Source: Streptomyces chartreusis
GTDB lineage: Bacteria > Actinomycetota > Actinomycetes > Streptomycetales > Streptomycetaceae
Assembly (NCBI RefSeq): GCF_008704715.1
Contig: NZ_CP023689.1
Span: forward strand, 8,370,001 to 8,434,000
Direction: 5' to 3'
DNA length: 64,000 bases
How positions within the stretch are numbered: the first letter of the stretch is position 1; each line of letters opens with the position of its first letter. The translations under genes and the position numbers were made by a program. A model generated the notes under the pieces. The model saw only the letters and a list, made by a program, of their open reading frames with translations. It was not told the origin of the DNA and did not search any database. Positions 16,702 to 25,110 of this stretch are shown here, piece by piece.

Positions 16702-17526
16702 TCAGCCCTTCTCGGGCGGCTCTGGGGGAGGGGTCCGGTCGCCGCCTGGCGGGTTCCCGCCGGCGAACAGGCGCATCCGCTCCAGTACGGCCTCCGCCGT
16801 CGGGCGCTCCATCTCGTCCACGATCCGTCCGTCGCCCAGGAACAGCACCAGGTCGGAGTGGGCGGCGGCGCCCGGGTCGTGGGTGACCATCACGACGGTC
16901 TGCCCGAGCTGGTCGACGGCCTCGCGCAGGAAGCCGAGGACCTCGAGACCGGCCCGGGAGTCGAGGTTGCCGGTCGGCTCGTCGGCGAAGATCAGCTCCG
17001 GCCGGGAGGCGAGCGCGCGGGCGCAGGCGACGCGCTGCTGCTGGCCGCCGGAGAGCTGGGAGGGCCGGTGCCGCAGCCGGTCCCGCAGCCCGAGGGTGTC
17101 GATGACCTGGTCCAGCCACTTCTCGTCGGGCTTCTTGCCCGCGATGTCCATGGGCAGCGTGATGTTCTCGGCCGCGTTCAGGGTCGGGATGAGGTTGAAC
17201 GACTGGAACATGAACCCGATCCGGTCCCGCCGCAGCCGGGTCAGCTCGCGGTCCTTCAGTCCGGTGATCTCGGTGTCGCCCAGCCAGACCTGGCCCGCCG
17301 AGACGTTGTCGAGGCCCGCGAGGCAGTGCATCAGCGTGGACTTCCCGGAGCCGGACGGGCCCATGACCGCCGTGAAGCGGCCGCGCGCGATGTCGACGTC
17401 CACCGCGTCGAGGGCCAGCACGGTCGTCTCACCCGAGCCGTACGCCTTGGTCAGGCCGCGGGCGCGGGCCGCGATCCCGTCCGCCGACGCGGGGCCCGGG
17501 ACGTACTGGGCAGCTGCTGTGGACAA
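16702..17526 (-). CDS. ABC transporter ATP-binding protein (LolD/MacB type)
   Basis: 274 residues. Walker A is GPSGSGKST, signature 'LSGGQQQRVACARALA', Walker B 'LIFADEPTGNLDSR', H-loop 'VVMVTHDPGAAAHSD'. The start is a TTG at 17526 with AGGAGG five bases upstream. Partner of the FtsX-like permease encoded next. The C-terminal tail (about 245-274) is Pro/Gly-rich and not part of the ABC fold. Confidence 0.93.
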   Translation of the reverse strand: MSTAAAQYVPGPASADGIAARARGLTKAYGSGETTVLALDAVDVDIARGRFTAVMGPSGSGKSTLMHCLAGLDNVSAGQVWLGDTEITGLKDRELTRLRRDRIGFMFQSFNLIPTLNAAENITLPMDIAGKKPDEKWLDQVIDTLGLRDRLRHRPSQLSGGQQQRVACARALASRPELIFADEPTGNLDSRAGLEVLGFLREAVDQLGQTVVMVTHDPGAAAHSDLVLFLGDGRIVDEMERPTAEAVLERMRLFAGGNPPGGDRTPPPEPPEKG

Positions 17527-17697
17527 GACCGCCTCCTACACGGAACGGACGCAACGACACTCATCCCCGCCGAGCGTAATGTGATCCACCACACACCGGG
17601 TATCCCTCCGAGGTCCCGGTCGCTCTCCGCCCCAGGTCGGGCCCCCGATATCGGTGTAAGGGGCACCCTCTCGCCGTGCGGCGAAGCCCTTGCCGGT

Positions 17698-17717
17698 GCT
17701 AGCGCAACCGCGCTAGC
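17698..17717. promoter_or_regulatory. Inverted repeat just upstream of the RHH antitoxin gene (operator)
   Basis: GCTAGCGC (17698-17705), spacer AACC, GCGCTAGC (17710-17717): perfect 8-bp arms ending 8 bp before the antitoxin ATG. Antitoxins of the ribbon-helix-helix class normally repress their own promoter through such palindromes, so this is a strong operator candidate. Confidence 0.6.
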
Positions 17718-17725
17718 TTCGAGGT

Positions 17726-18001
17726 ATGGCGAAGACCCAGCTGAACGTGAGAGTGGACGAGGGCACGGCCCGCGCCGCCCGTGAGCGCGCCGTGGCCCGC
17801 GGCATGAGCGTCAACCGCTACATCGAGGAACTGGTCAAGCAGGACACCGGCGAGGTCGGCCACACGTTCGTGGAGGCCGCCGCCGACTTCATGAAGCAGT
17901 ACGAGTCGGTGTTCGCCGAGGAGTTCGATGGGGGTGCCCCCGCTCGAGCGAAGCCGAGAGTGGGGGAGGACCGCGAGGGCCCGCGCGAAGGTCGCCACTG
18001 A
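17726..18001 (+). CDS. Ribbon-helix-helix antitoxin of a toxin-antitoxin pair
   Basis: 91 residues. The N-terminal 45 form an Arc/CopG-type ribbon-helix-helix ('KTQLNVRVDEGTARAARERAV', then 'GMSVNRYIEELV'). The next stretch to about residue 68 is the toxin-binding region ('EAAADFMKQYESVFAEEF'). Residues about 68-82 are encoded by a repeat-like palindrome (17927-17972) that keeps the frame and seems to be an insertion in the tail; the original ending 'REGRH' follows. The toxin gene starts 4 bp after the stop. Likely autorepressor together with the toxin. Confidence 0.8.
   Translation: MAKTQLNVRVDEGTARAARERAVARGMSVNRYIEELVKQDTGEVGHTFVEAAADFMKQYESVFAEEFDGGAPARAKPRVGEDREGPREGRH
17927..17972. repeat. 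REP-like palindromic element inside the antitoxin gene
   Basis: The stretch GGGGGTGCCCCCGCTCGAG...CGAGAGTGGGGGAG is an imperfect inverted repeat. I recognise it as a small element dispersed between Streptomyces genes (from memory). Here it lies within a coding sequence and adds about 15 codons without breaking the frame. Confidence 0.6.
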
Positions 18002-18005
18002 TCCG

Positions 18006-18380
18006 TTGAACGAACTGAACATCGACCTTGCCTGGCTGCTCATGCTCGCCGAGAAGAGGACGCCGGGGGACCCCCAGGTCACCGACTGGGGAGCCCTCGT
18101 CGCGGCCGTCGCACGCCATGATGCCCGGATATTCGACGTCCCGGTCTACGACAGCCCGCACGCCCGAGCCGCGTCCCTGCTCCAACTGCTCGTCCACGTC
18201 CCCGCGTTGGAGCGCTCCAACGCCATGTTCGCGTCCGCCGTCGCCTACGCCTACCTGGTCGCCAGCGGCCTGAAGGTGGTCACCTCGCCCGAGCAGGTGC
18301 GCGACCTGGCCCGGCTGGTGAAGAGCGGCGAGGCCACCGTGCACGACATCGCGCAGGAACTGCGCCGGTGGAGCCTGTGA
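18006..18380 (+). CDS. Doc/Fic-like toxin with degenerate Fic motif
   Basis: 124 residues, TTG start four bases after the antitoxin stop. The whole length aligns by eye with P1 Doc: 'DWGALVAAVARHDARIF', the central helix 'ARAASLLQLLVHVPALERSNA', and the end 'VTSPEQVRDLARLVKSGEATVHDI', which matches Doc 'DSPELVDLTVGAATGEISV'. The catalytic Fic motif HxFx(D/N)xNKR is, however, HVPALERSN: the His remains but Phe, Asp, Asn, Lys and Arg are replaced. AMP or phosphate transfer by the normal mechanism should therefore be lost. Family name in related genomes is 'fic family toxin'; true activity is open. Confidence 0.75.
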   Translation: MNELNIDLAWLLMLAEKRTPGDPQVTDWGALVAAVARHDARIFDVPVYDSPHARAASLLQLLVHVPALERSNAMFASAVAYAYLVASGLKVVTSPEQVRDLARLVKSGEATVHDIAQELRRWSL

Positions 18381-19067
18381 CTAATGGCTGACCGGCGGCC
18401 GCCACGCCGTGCCCAGGAAGCAGTACGACGAAGGGAGCGTCGGCCCGTTCTCCGGCATCATCACCTGCCGGTACGGGCCGAGTTCGAAGCCGGCCTCCCT
18501 GATCGCCGCGACCGGATCGCGCGACACATGGCAGCCGCCGCTCACCAGCGGCCACACCGTCCGGTCCAGCGCGCGCTGGGTGAGGAGCATCGCGCGCCCG
18601 CCGCCCCGGCCGTGCTCGAAAAACCGCACGACACCGCCGGGCCTGAGCACCCGCCGTACCTCACCGAGCGCACGCGGCACGTCCCGGACACTGCACATCA
18701 CCAGCGACAGCACCGCCGCGTCGAAGGCCTCGCTCTTGACCGGCAGAGCCTCCGCCGCGCCCGGCACCACGTCCACCGGCACCTCGGCGCGCCGGCCGGC
18801 GTCCACCGCCAACGTGCGCAGCAGGCGCTCGGGTTCGATGGCGACCACCTCCGAGACGGAGCTCGGATAGTGGGCGAAGTTCAGACCGTTGCCGGCGCCG
18901 ATCTCGATCACCCGGCCGGACAGCCCGGTCAGCAGCCGGTCGCGGATGCCGGCCATACCCATCCGGGTCTCGGCGTTGACGCTGATCCGGGCGTAGCAGC
19001 GGGCGAACAGCGGATGGTGCACGGCATCCCGTGCCACCTTGCCGGAACCGGCGGACCGCAGGGCCAT
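18381..19067 (-). CDS. Class I SAM-dependent methyltransferase
   Basis: 228 residues. SAM-binding motif I is 'VIEIGAGNGLNFAHYP', the acidic residue after beta2 is in 'VVAIEPERLL', motif post-II 'FDAAVLSLVMCSV' and motif III 'LRPGGVVRFFEHGRG'. The C-terminal part ('RDPVAAIREAGFELGPYRQ') resembles the METTL7-like/UbiE branch acting on small hydrophobic or thiol substrates. Its stop abuts the stop of the convergent toxin gene. Confidence 0.88.
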   Translation of the reverse strand: MALRSAGSGKVARDAVHHPLFARCYARISVNAETRMGMAGIRDRLLTGLSGRVIEIGAGNGLNFAHYPSSVSEVVAIEPERLLRTLAVDAGRRAEVPVDVVPGAAEALPVKSEAFDAAVLSLVMCSVRDVPRALGEVRRVLRPGGVVRFFEHGRGGGRAMLLTQRALDRTVWPLVSGGCHVSRDPVAAIREAGFELGPYRQVMMPENGPTLPSSYCFLGTAWRPPVSH

Positions 19068-19144
19068 GAGGACCTCCCGGGCAGGAACGACTCACCCTGA
19101 TTGTCCCCACTTACCGGGCCCGCGCACCATCCGCTGTTCGCTCA

Positions 19145-19163
19145 GGCCGCCGACCGGGCGGCC
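19145..19163. terminator. Hairpin downstream of the lipase gene
   Basis: GGCCGCC and GGCGGCC arms around GACCG, 7 bp beyond the stop codon of the minus-strand lipase. Short but well placed. Confidence 0.45.
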
Positions 19164-19169
19164 CCGGGC

Positions 19170-19856
19170 TCAGCCGATGAAGTCCCGGACCTGCTCGTAC
19201 ACGCCGTGGTCGTTGTTCATGTCGGTGTGCGAGACGCACCCGACCTCGACGTTCGTCGCGCCGCTCAGGATCGCCGTGGTGTCGGGCGTGAGCGCGTCGT
19301 CGCAGTTCGACCAGTAGCTGGCGTACGACACGCTGCCCGGGGTCTCGTCGCCGGAGTTCAGCGAGGTCAGGAACGAGCTGCCGGTGTTCATCTCCGCGCA
19401 GGAGGTGTACAGCCACGCGCACCACGAAGCGGTGGACGTGCCGTGGTTCACGCCGGCCGTCGAGACGAAGTCGTCGACGTACGACGTCCCGCCGAGGTTC
19501 TTCAGGTAGTAGCGGGCGCTGAGCGTGCCCATCGAGTGGACGACCAGGTCGACCTTCGAGGCGCCCGTGCGGGCGAGCACGTTTCTGATCTCGGTCGCGA
19601 GCTGCTGGGCGGTGGTGACGTTCGACTGGGCCCAGTCGTATGACCAGGAGTCCAGCTCACCGGCGGCGTAACCGTCGGTCCTGAAGTAGCCGGCCCAGTC
19701 GTCCCAGCTGCTCGCCGAGCTGCTCAGGCCGTGCACGAAGACGACGGGGTTGTGGGCGGCGGCCTGCGCGGGTGTGGGGGAGAGGGAGAGTGACAGAAGG
19801 AGCGTGGTGGCCAGGGCCGTGAGACCCGTGGCGATGCGACGCGGGGTGCGCTGCAT
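19170..19856 (-). CDS. Secreted lipase (alpha/beta hydrolase, lipase class 2)
   Basis: 228 residues. The signal peptide ends near residue 33 ('TPAQA-AAHN'). The mature chain starts with the oxyanion strand '[15 protein letters not shown]', carries the nucleophile in '[22 protein letters not shown]' (GxSxG as HSMG) and ends '[20 protein letters not shown]', which supplies the catalytic His. Several Cys suggest disulfides. ATG 19856 follows AGGAGG. Similar to Bacillus LipA-type small lipases. Divergent from a large LuxR regulator, an arrangement reminiscent of lipase/LipR pairs in Streptomyces. Confidence 0.9.
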   Translation of the reverse strand: MQRTPRRIATGLTALATTLLLSLSLSPTPAQAAAHNPVVFVHGLSSSASSWDDWAGYFRTDGYAAGELDSWSYDWAQSNVTTAQQLATEIRNVLARTGASKVDLVVHSMGTLSARYYLKNLGGTSYVDDFVSTAGVNHGTSTASWCAWLYTSCAEMNTGSSFLTSLNSGDETPGSVSYASYWSNCDDALTPDTTAILSGATNVEVGCVSHTDMNNDHGVYEQVRDFIG

Positions 19857-19945
19857 GATGCCTCCTGAAACGTGTGGGGTTGCCAGGAGTGTCGAGCCGG
19901 GTCTACGCGCGCCGCATCGGTGAAATCGCCGGTCTTTACGATTCA

Positions 19946-19962
19946 AGTAACCCGCCAGTAAC
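19946..19962. promoter_or_regulatory. AGTAAC direct repeat between lipase and LuxR genes
   Basis: AGTAAC occurs at 19946-19951 and 19957-19962, exactly 11 bp apart (one helical turn), in the lower-GC part of the divergent intergenic region. A plausible binding site for the adjacent LuxR protein; inference. Confidence 0.35.
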
Positions 19963-19971
19963 GTCATTTGT

Positions 19972-22500
19972 GTGGTGACTCCGGTGAACCCCCCACCTCT
20001 TGACCGCACTTCGCCACCGCAGCGCACGGACGCGTGGCGCCAACCGGCCGCCGGCCTCACGGAGGGCGTCCGGGTGCGCGTGCTGCGTGCCGTGTACGGC
20101 GATCGGCGCGCCGCCGCCGAGCTTCTCCCGCGCCTCACCGACCGTCAGCTGACCGGCACCGACCCGCTCCCCACGGAGCCGGCCGAACTCGCCCCGGCCC
20201 TGCTGCGCGAACACCGGGCGGAGATACGCGCGTTGCCGGACGACACCCGCCTCCTGCTGCTCCTCGCCGCGGCCGACCAGTACCCGGTCTCCACCGACGC
20301 CTTCCTGCGCGCCGTCGTCGCGGCCCGTCTCGACACCCGGTGCCTGGACGCCGCCGAGGCGGCCGGGATCGCACACGCCGGAGCGGGCGGGGTGGCGTTC
20401 CGCGACGCGTGGACGCGGATCGCTGCCTACGAGACCGGCACGCCGGCCGACCGCCGCGATGTCCACCGGCTGCTGGCCCGTGTGCTGCGCGGCGAGGGCG
20501 AGACACCGTCGCGCTCCTGGCACCGGGGCGCGGGCGCGCTCGGCCCCAGCGGGCGACTGGCCGCGGAACTCTCCGCCGCGGCGGGCACGGCGGCCGACAC
20601 CGGACGCCTGTCGGTGGCACGGACACTGGCGGAGCGGGCCGCGGCGCTGTGCCCCGACGCCGCCGAACAGCATCGCCTGACGGCCCGAGCCGCCGCCTAC
20701 GCCTGGCGCTCCGGCGACGGTGACCGAGCCCGCCGCCTGGCGTCGAGCGCGACCGACGACGCGCTGAGCGGGGTGCTGGCCCTGCGGGCGGGAAACGCGA
20801 CGGAGGCGTTCGACGCGCTGCTGATCGGGGTGAGTGCCGCGGCGCCGACGTCATCGGACCGGGGTGCCCCGCCCCTCGCCGCCCCGGCTTCGGTCGCCCC
20901 GCGCGCGGTCACTCCGAGCACGTCGCGCACCGCGACCCCGGCCGCCTCACACAGCGTGGCCCCGGCCGACCCGCGCATCACGACCCCGGCCGCCTCGCGC
21001 ACCGCGGCCCCCTCCGACCCGCGCATCTTCACACCGGCCGACCCGCGCACCGCGGCCCCGGCCGCCTCGCGCACCGCGGCCCCCTCCGACCCGCGCACCT
21101 TGACCCCGGCCGACCCACGCGCCGTGACGCCGGCCATCCCGAGCGCCCGCACCTCAGTCACCCCGTCCACCATCACCCCGCCAACCCTCGCCACCCACCT
21201 CCTCGCCCGCGCCACCGAAGCCGCCATCTACACCGGTGATCTGCGCCGACTGCGTGAGGCGGCGAGAGCTGCCGGTCGGCTCGGTGTCGTGGCGCCCGGC
21301 ACGCTGGGCGGGCTGGTGGCCGCGTTCGACGGGCGGTACGCGGACGCGCGTGACCTGCTGAAGTCGGCCGCAGGGCGGTGCGGGCCCGGCGGTGATCCCA
21401 CCGTCCTGATCCACGCCGCGATCGCCGCCCTGCTCCTCGGCGACCACACCCGCGCGGTCACCGCGACGGTCCGCGCGGCCGCCTCCGCCCGGGCGCGGGG
21501 CACCCCGGTGACCGTGCCGCAGGCCATGGAGTTCCGGGCGTACGCCGACTTCTGGACGGGACGCCCCCGGGCCGGCGAGGCCGCCGCGGCGGACGCGCTC
21601 TGGCAGGCCCACGCCACCGGCCAGGACAACGGCGCCTGCCACCTCCAGGCCGCCCTCGCCATGTTCGCGGCGCTGACCGGGGACGCCGACGTCTGCCGTG
21701 AACGGGCGGCGACCGCACGGTCGTACGCCCTGGCGCGTGGCCTGGGCCTGCCCGCCGCCCTCGCCCAATGGGCGCTCGCGTTCCTCGACCTGAGCAGCGG
21801 CCGTTTCGCCGCCGCCGCGGCCCGGCTGCGTGCCCTCGCCGGATTCGGCCCCGGCCACGGCCACCGGGCCATCCGGCACCTGGCCACCCCGCACTACGTG
21901 GAGGCGGCCGTCCGCACCGGCGACACCCGGGTCGCCCGCGTGGCGCACGCCGACTACGAACGCTGGGCCGGCACGGTACTCAGCCCCGACGACCTGGCCC
22001 TCAGCGCCCGCTGCCGAGCCCTGCTCGCGCCCGGCGAGGAGGCCGTGGACCACTACCGCGCGGCGCTCGATCTGCACTCCCGCGGCACCCGCGACTTCGA
22101 ACGCGCCCGCACGGAGCTGCTGTTCGGCAGCGCCCTGCGCCGACTGCGCCGCCGTTCGGAGGCACGCGACCGTCTGCACAGCGCGCTGGAGGCGTTCGAC
22201 TCCTTCGGCGCCCCGCACTGCGCCACCCGGGCCCGCACCGAACTCCGCGCCCTCGGCACCCCGGCGGCCCCGGCCCGCACCGCCCCCGACAGCCCGACCG
22301 CCACCCTCACGGCCCAGCAACTCCTGGTCGCCCGCATGGCCGCCGACGGCGCCACCAACCGCGAGATCGCCGTCCGCCTGGCCCTCAGCCCCCGCACCAT
22401 CGACCACCACCTGCGAGGCGTCTTCACCCGCCTGGGCATCCGCTCGCGCATCGAACTGGTACGCCTCCTCGCCGAGAGCGGCGAGCCCGAGTCCGGCTAG
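19972..22500 (+). CDS. Large LuxR-family regulator without P-loop, with internal 8-residue repeats
   Basis: 842 residues. The end (about 780-840) is a LuxR helix-turn-helix ('[38 protein letters not shown]' in two blocks). The middle and second half are TPR-like alpha-helical repeats ('[17 protein letters not shown]', '[21 protein letters not shown]'). The N-terminus resembles the tail of a LAL-type ATPase ('[22 protein letters not shown]') but has no Walker A or B motif. Residues 314-393 are ten tandem 8-residue units of the type TPADPRTA. Divergent from a secreted lipase, which it may activate. Confidence 0.85.
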   Translation: MVTPVNPPPLDRTSPPQRTDAWRQPAAGLTEGVRVRVLRAVYGDRRAAAELLPRLTDRQLTGTDPLPTEPAELAPALLREHRAEIRALPDDTRLLLLLAAADQYPVSTDAFLRAVVAARLDTRCLDAAEAAGIAHAGAGGVAFRDAWTRIAAYETGTPADRRDVHRLLARVLRGEGETPSRSWHRGAGALGPSGRLAAELSAAAGTAADTGRLSVARTLAERAAALCPDAAEQHRLTARAAAYAWRSGDGDRARRLASSATDDALSGVLALRAGNATEAFDALLIGVSAAAPTSSDRGAPPLAAPASVAPRAVTPSTSRTATPAASHSVAPADPRITTPAASRTAAPSDPRIFTPADPRTAAPAASRTAAPSDPRTLTPADPRAVTPAIPSARTSVTPSTITPPTLATHLLARATEAAIYTGDLRRLREAARAAGRLGVVAPGTLGGLVAAFDGRYADARDLLKSAAGRCGPGGDPTVLIHAAIAALLLGDHTRAVTATVRAAASARARGTPVTVPQAMEFRAYADFWTGRPRAGEAAAADALWQAHATGQDNGACHLQAALAMFAALTGDADVCRERAATARSYALARGLGLPAALAQWALAFLDLSSGRFAAAAARLRALAGFGPGHGHRAIRHLATPHYVEAAVRTGDTRVARVAHADYERWAGTVLSPDDLALSARCRALLAPGEEAVDHYRAALDLHSRGTRDFERARTELLFGSALRRLRRRSEARDRLHSALEAFDSFGAPHCATRARTELRALGTPAAPARTAPDSPTATLTAQQLLVARMAADGATNREIAVRLALSPRTIDHHLRGVFTRLGIRSRIELVRLLAESGEPESG
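20911..21150 (+). repeat. Ten in-frame 24-bp tandem repeats in the LuxR gene
   Basis: Ten units of 24 bp encode variants of (T/A)P(A/S)(D/A)(P/S)R-x-x. The pairs [16 protein letters not shown] and APSDPR-x-x recur as a higher-order block. The region replaces nothing obvious and looks like a flexible linker between two helical domains. Confidence 0.85.
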
Positions 22501-23057
22501 CCCTCGGAGAACGCGCGGGCGAACCCGGCGAGATTCCGCGGGCAGGCCCAGACCTCCCGAGTCATCCCGCCTGCGAACCAGTCGTCCGACTCACCGTCGG
22601 CGGACGAGCCTTCGCCGTCGTCATCGGCGCCCCGCTCCGGACGGGCCAGCGTCTCCAGCACATACCGGAGGTTGTCCAACTCGTCGTCGTCCGGCATGTC
22701 GTCGCACGGATGCTCGTCGTGCCCGCAGTCCGCCTGACCGAGAGTCCGCTCGACGGCGGCCATCGCCTTGAGCACATGCGCCTCGGCAGCCGGGTCCGGA
22801 TGGGCGTAGATCACGTAGGGGCCTATGAGCACCAGCCCGAACGTCCACAGAGCCGTGTCCGGGCCGCCCGCCGCCAGGCTCGCCTCGAGACTTCTAGCGC
22901 ACGCCAGGACCGTCCCTGGCGTATCGCCGAGGTGGTAGCCCTGCCGGATCTCGTCCCACTCCGTGATCAGGGCGTCCCACTCGGCGGGCGTGGCGGGCCC
23001 CGGAGCGGGAGGCGCTTCATCGTCGTGGAGGTCTTCGACCCTGTCCGTGTTCACCAT
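22497..23057 (-). CDS. Hypothetical acidic protein
   Basis: 186 residues, strongly acidic, soluble. The first half has 'TPAEWDALITEWDEIRQGYHLGDTPGTVLACARSLEASLA'-type helices (two blocks); the second half has 'DCGHDEHPCDDMPDDDELDNLRYVLETLA', a Cys/His/Asp-rich patch that could bind a metal. No family recognised. Its stop codon overlaps that of the convergent LuxR gene (22497-22500). Confidence 0.7.
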   Translation of the reverse strand: MVNTDRVEDLHDDEAPPAPGPATPAEWDALITEWDEIRQGYHLGDTPGTVLACARSLEASLAAGGPDTALWTFGLVLIGPYVIYAHPDPAAEAHVLKAMAAVERTLGQADCGHDEHPCDDMPDDDELDNLRYVLETLARPERGADDDGEGSSADGESDDWFAGGMTREVWACPRNLAGFARAFSEG

Positions 23058-23093
23058 GATCAGAGCATTGCACGCGGGTCTGACAACCCGGCC

Positions 23094-23810
23094 TCAGACC
23101 GTCACCCGCCCCCGGAACCCCTCCGCGTCCCACGTCCCGAACAGCCTCGGCGCGAGCCAACCCGGTGCCTCGGTGCGGAAGTCGGCGGGAGCCAGCGCCC
23201 CCGAGCCGGCCGGGACCGCGCCCAGCAGCGGTGCACCGGCGACCTCGGGCAGGTCCGCGACGTTGCAGCGCGACGCCAGGTCCGCTTCCTCGGGCCAGCT
23301 GCCGATCACCACGCCGAGCAGGTCAAGGCCCCGACGGCGGAGTTCACGTGCCGTCAGTTCCGTCGTGTTCAGGGTGCCCAGGCCCGCCGAGGCGACCACC
23401 AGGACCGGCGCCGCCATCAGCTCGGCCGCGTCCGCCAGGGTGCCGCCCGACTCGTCGAAGCGGACGAGGAGACCGCCCGCTCCCTCCACCAGCACCAGGT
23501 CGTGCCCGGCGGCCAGCTTGGCGGCGGCCTCCGCGATCTCGTGCGGGCGCACCGCCTCCCGGCCGGCCCGGCGGGCGGCCGTCGCCGGGGCCAACGGGTC
23601 GGGGTAGCGCGCGAGTTCGGCTGTCGTCACCGGGCCCGCGAGGCGCGCGACCTCCTGGGCGTCGCCGTCCTCGTCAGGCCGTACGCCCGTCTGCGCGGCC
23701 TTGAGCACGGCCACCGACCGGCCCGCGCCCCGCGCCGCCGCGGCGACCGCGGCGGTCGTGACCGTCTTGCCGACCTCCGTGCCCGTGCCCGTGATCACCA
23801 GTACCGGCAT
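23094..23810 (-). CDS. bioD: Dethiobiotin synthetase
   Basis: 238 residues. P-loop 'VITGTGTEVGKTVTT' at the N-terminus, catalytic Lys in 'AVLKAAQTGV', and 'LVLVEGAGGLLV' which contacts the substrate. It forms the ureido ring of dethiobiotin from DAPA, CO2 and ATP. ATG at 23810 lies one base beyond the bioA stop, so it is the last gene of bioB-bioA-bioD. Confidence 0.95.
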   Translation of the reverse strand: MPVLVITGTGTEVGKTVTTAAVAAAARGAGRSVAVLKAAQTGVRPDEDGDAQEVARLAGPVTTAELARYPDPLAPATAARRAGREAVRPHEIAEAAAKLAAGHDLVLVEGAGGLLVRFDESGGTLADAAELMAAPVLVVASAGLGTLNTTELTARELRRRGLDLLGVVIGSWPEEADLASRCNVADLPEVAGAPLLGAVPAGSGALAPADFRTEAPGWLAPRLFGTWDAEGFRGRVTV

Positions 23811-23811
23811 G

Positions 23812-25110
23812 TCAGCCCTCTCCCGCCGCCGCGCACACCGCGCGGGCGATCCGTGCGACGTCCGCGTCGCCCGTGACGTACGGCGGCATCGTGTAGATGA
23901 GGTCGCGGAACGGCCGCAGCCACACGCCCTCGCCCACGGCGGCCGCCGTCGCCGCCCGCATGTCCACCTCGTGGTCCAGCTGGACGACCCCGATGGCACC
24001 GAGGACGCGTACGTCCCTCACACCCGGAAGGTCCGACGCGGGCGCCAGCCCTTCCCGCAGGCCCGTCTCGATCCGCTTGACCTCGGCCTGCCAGTCCTGC
24101 CCGAGCAGCAGCTCGATCGAGGCGCAGGCCACCGCGGCCGCCAGCGGGTTGCCCATGAAGGTCGGGCCGTGGGCGAGGACCGGCACCTCGCCGCGCGAGA
24201 TGCCGTCGGCCACCCGCGCGGTGCACAGCGTGGCCGCCATCGTCAGATAGCCGCCGGTCAGCGCCTTGCCCACGCACATCACGTCCGGCGTCACCGCCGC
24301 GTGGTCCGCCGCGAACAGCGCACCGGAACGGCCGAACCCGGTGGCGATCTCGTCGAACACCAGCAGCACGTCGTGCGCGTCGCACGCCTCGCGCAGCACC
24401 CGCAGATACGCGGGGGAGTGGAACCGCATCCCGCCCGCGCCCTGCACGACCGGCTCGACGATGACCGCCGCCAGTTCGTCCGCGTGCCGCTCGATCAGCG
24501 ACCGCAGCTGCTCGGCGTACGACTCGTCGTACTCGGCAGGCGGCGGGTCCGCGAACACCTGGCGCTGGAGCACGCCGGTCCACAGCTCGTGCATGCCGCC
24601 CTCGGGGTCGCACACCGACATCGGCTGCCAGGTGTCCCCGTGATAGCCGCCGCGCCAGGTCAGCAGGCGCTGCTTGCCGGGACGGCCCAGCGAACGCCAG
24701 TACTGGAGGCACATCTTGACCGCGACCTCGACCGACACCGAACCGGAGTCGGCGAGGAACACATGCTCCAGACCATCCGGAGACATGTCGACAAGGAGCT
24801 TCACCAGGCGTACGGCGGGCTCGTGGGTGAGCCCGCCGAACATCACATGGCTCATCCGCGCCAGCTGCTGCTGCACGGCCTCGTTGAGCACCGGGTGGTT
24901 GTAGCCGTGGATCGCCGACCACCAGGACGACATGCCGTCGACCAGTTCACCCGAGCCGTCCGCGAGATTCAGCCGCACCCCGCTCGCCGACTCCACGACG
25001 AGCGGTTCGCTGCGGCCGGGCATGGGGCCGTACGGGTGCCACACATGCCGCCGGTCGAGTTCCAGCAGCTCGGGCACGGTCAGGCCGGGCACGGTGAGCG
25101 GGTCAGGCAT
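23812..25110 (-). CDS. bioA: Adenosylmethionine-8-amino-7-oxononanoate aminotransferase
   Basis: 432-residue class III PLP aminotransferase. BioA hallmarks: 'WHPYGPM' near residue 20, '[16 protein letters not shown]', '[18 protein letters not shown]', '[14 protein letters not shown]' and the PLP Lys in '[14 protein letters not shown]'. It converts KAPA to DAPA with SAM as amino donor. Its ATG (25110) overlaps the bioB stop by 8 bp, indicating translational coupling. Confidence 0.95.
   Translation of the reverse strand: MPDPLTVPGLTVPELLELDRRHVWHPYGPMPGRSEPLVVESASGVRLNLADGSGELVDGMSSWWSAIHGYNHPVLNEAVQQQLARMSHVMFGGLTHEPAVRLVKLLVDMSPDGLEHVFLADSGSVSVEVAVKMCLQYWRSLGRPGKQRLLTWRGGYHGDTWQPMSVCDPEGGMHELWTGVLQRQVFADPPPAEYDESYAEQLRSLIERHADELAAVIVEPVVQGAGGMRFHSPAYLRVLREACDAHDVLLVFDEIATGFGRSGALFAADHAAVTPDVMCVGKALTGGYLTMAATLCTARVADGISRGEVPVLAHGPTFMGNPLAAAVACASIELLLGQDWQAEVKRIETGLREGLAPASDLPGVRDVRVLGAIGVVQLDHEVDMRAATAAAVGEGVWLRPFRDLIYTMPPYVTGDADVARIARAVCAAAGEG

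Noticed and set aside
14107-17784. 1225-codon open frame on the plus strand
   Set aside because: It is antisense to the FtsX-like permease and its ATPase, both with complete motifs. The translation is Arg/Gly/Ala/His-rich without a domain, as expected for a shadow of high-GC genes.
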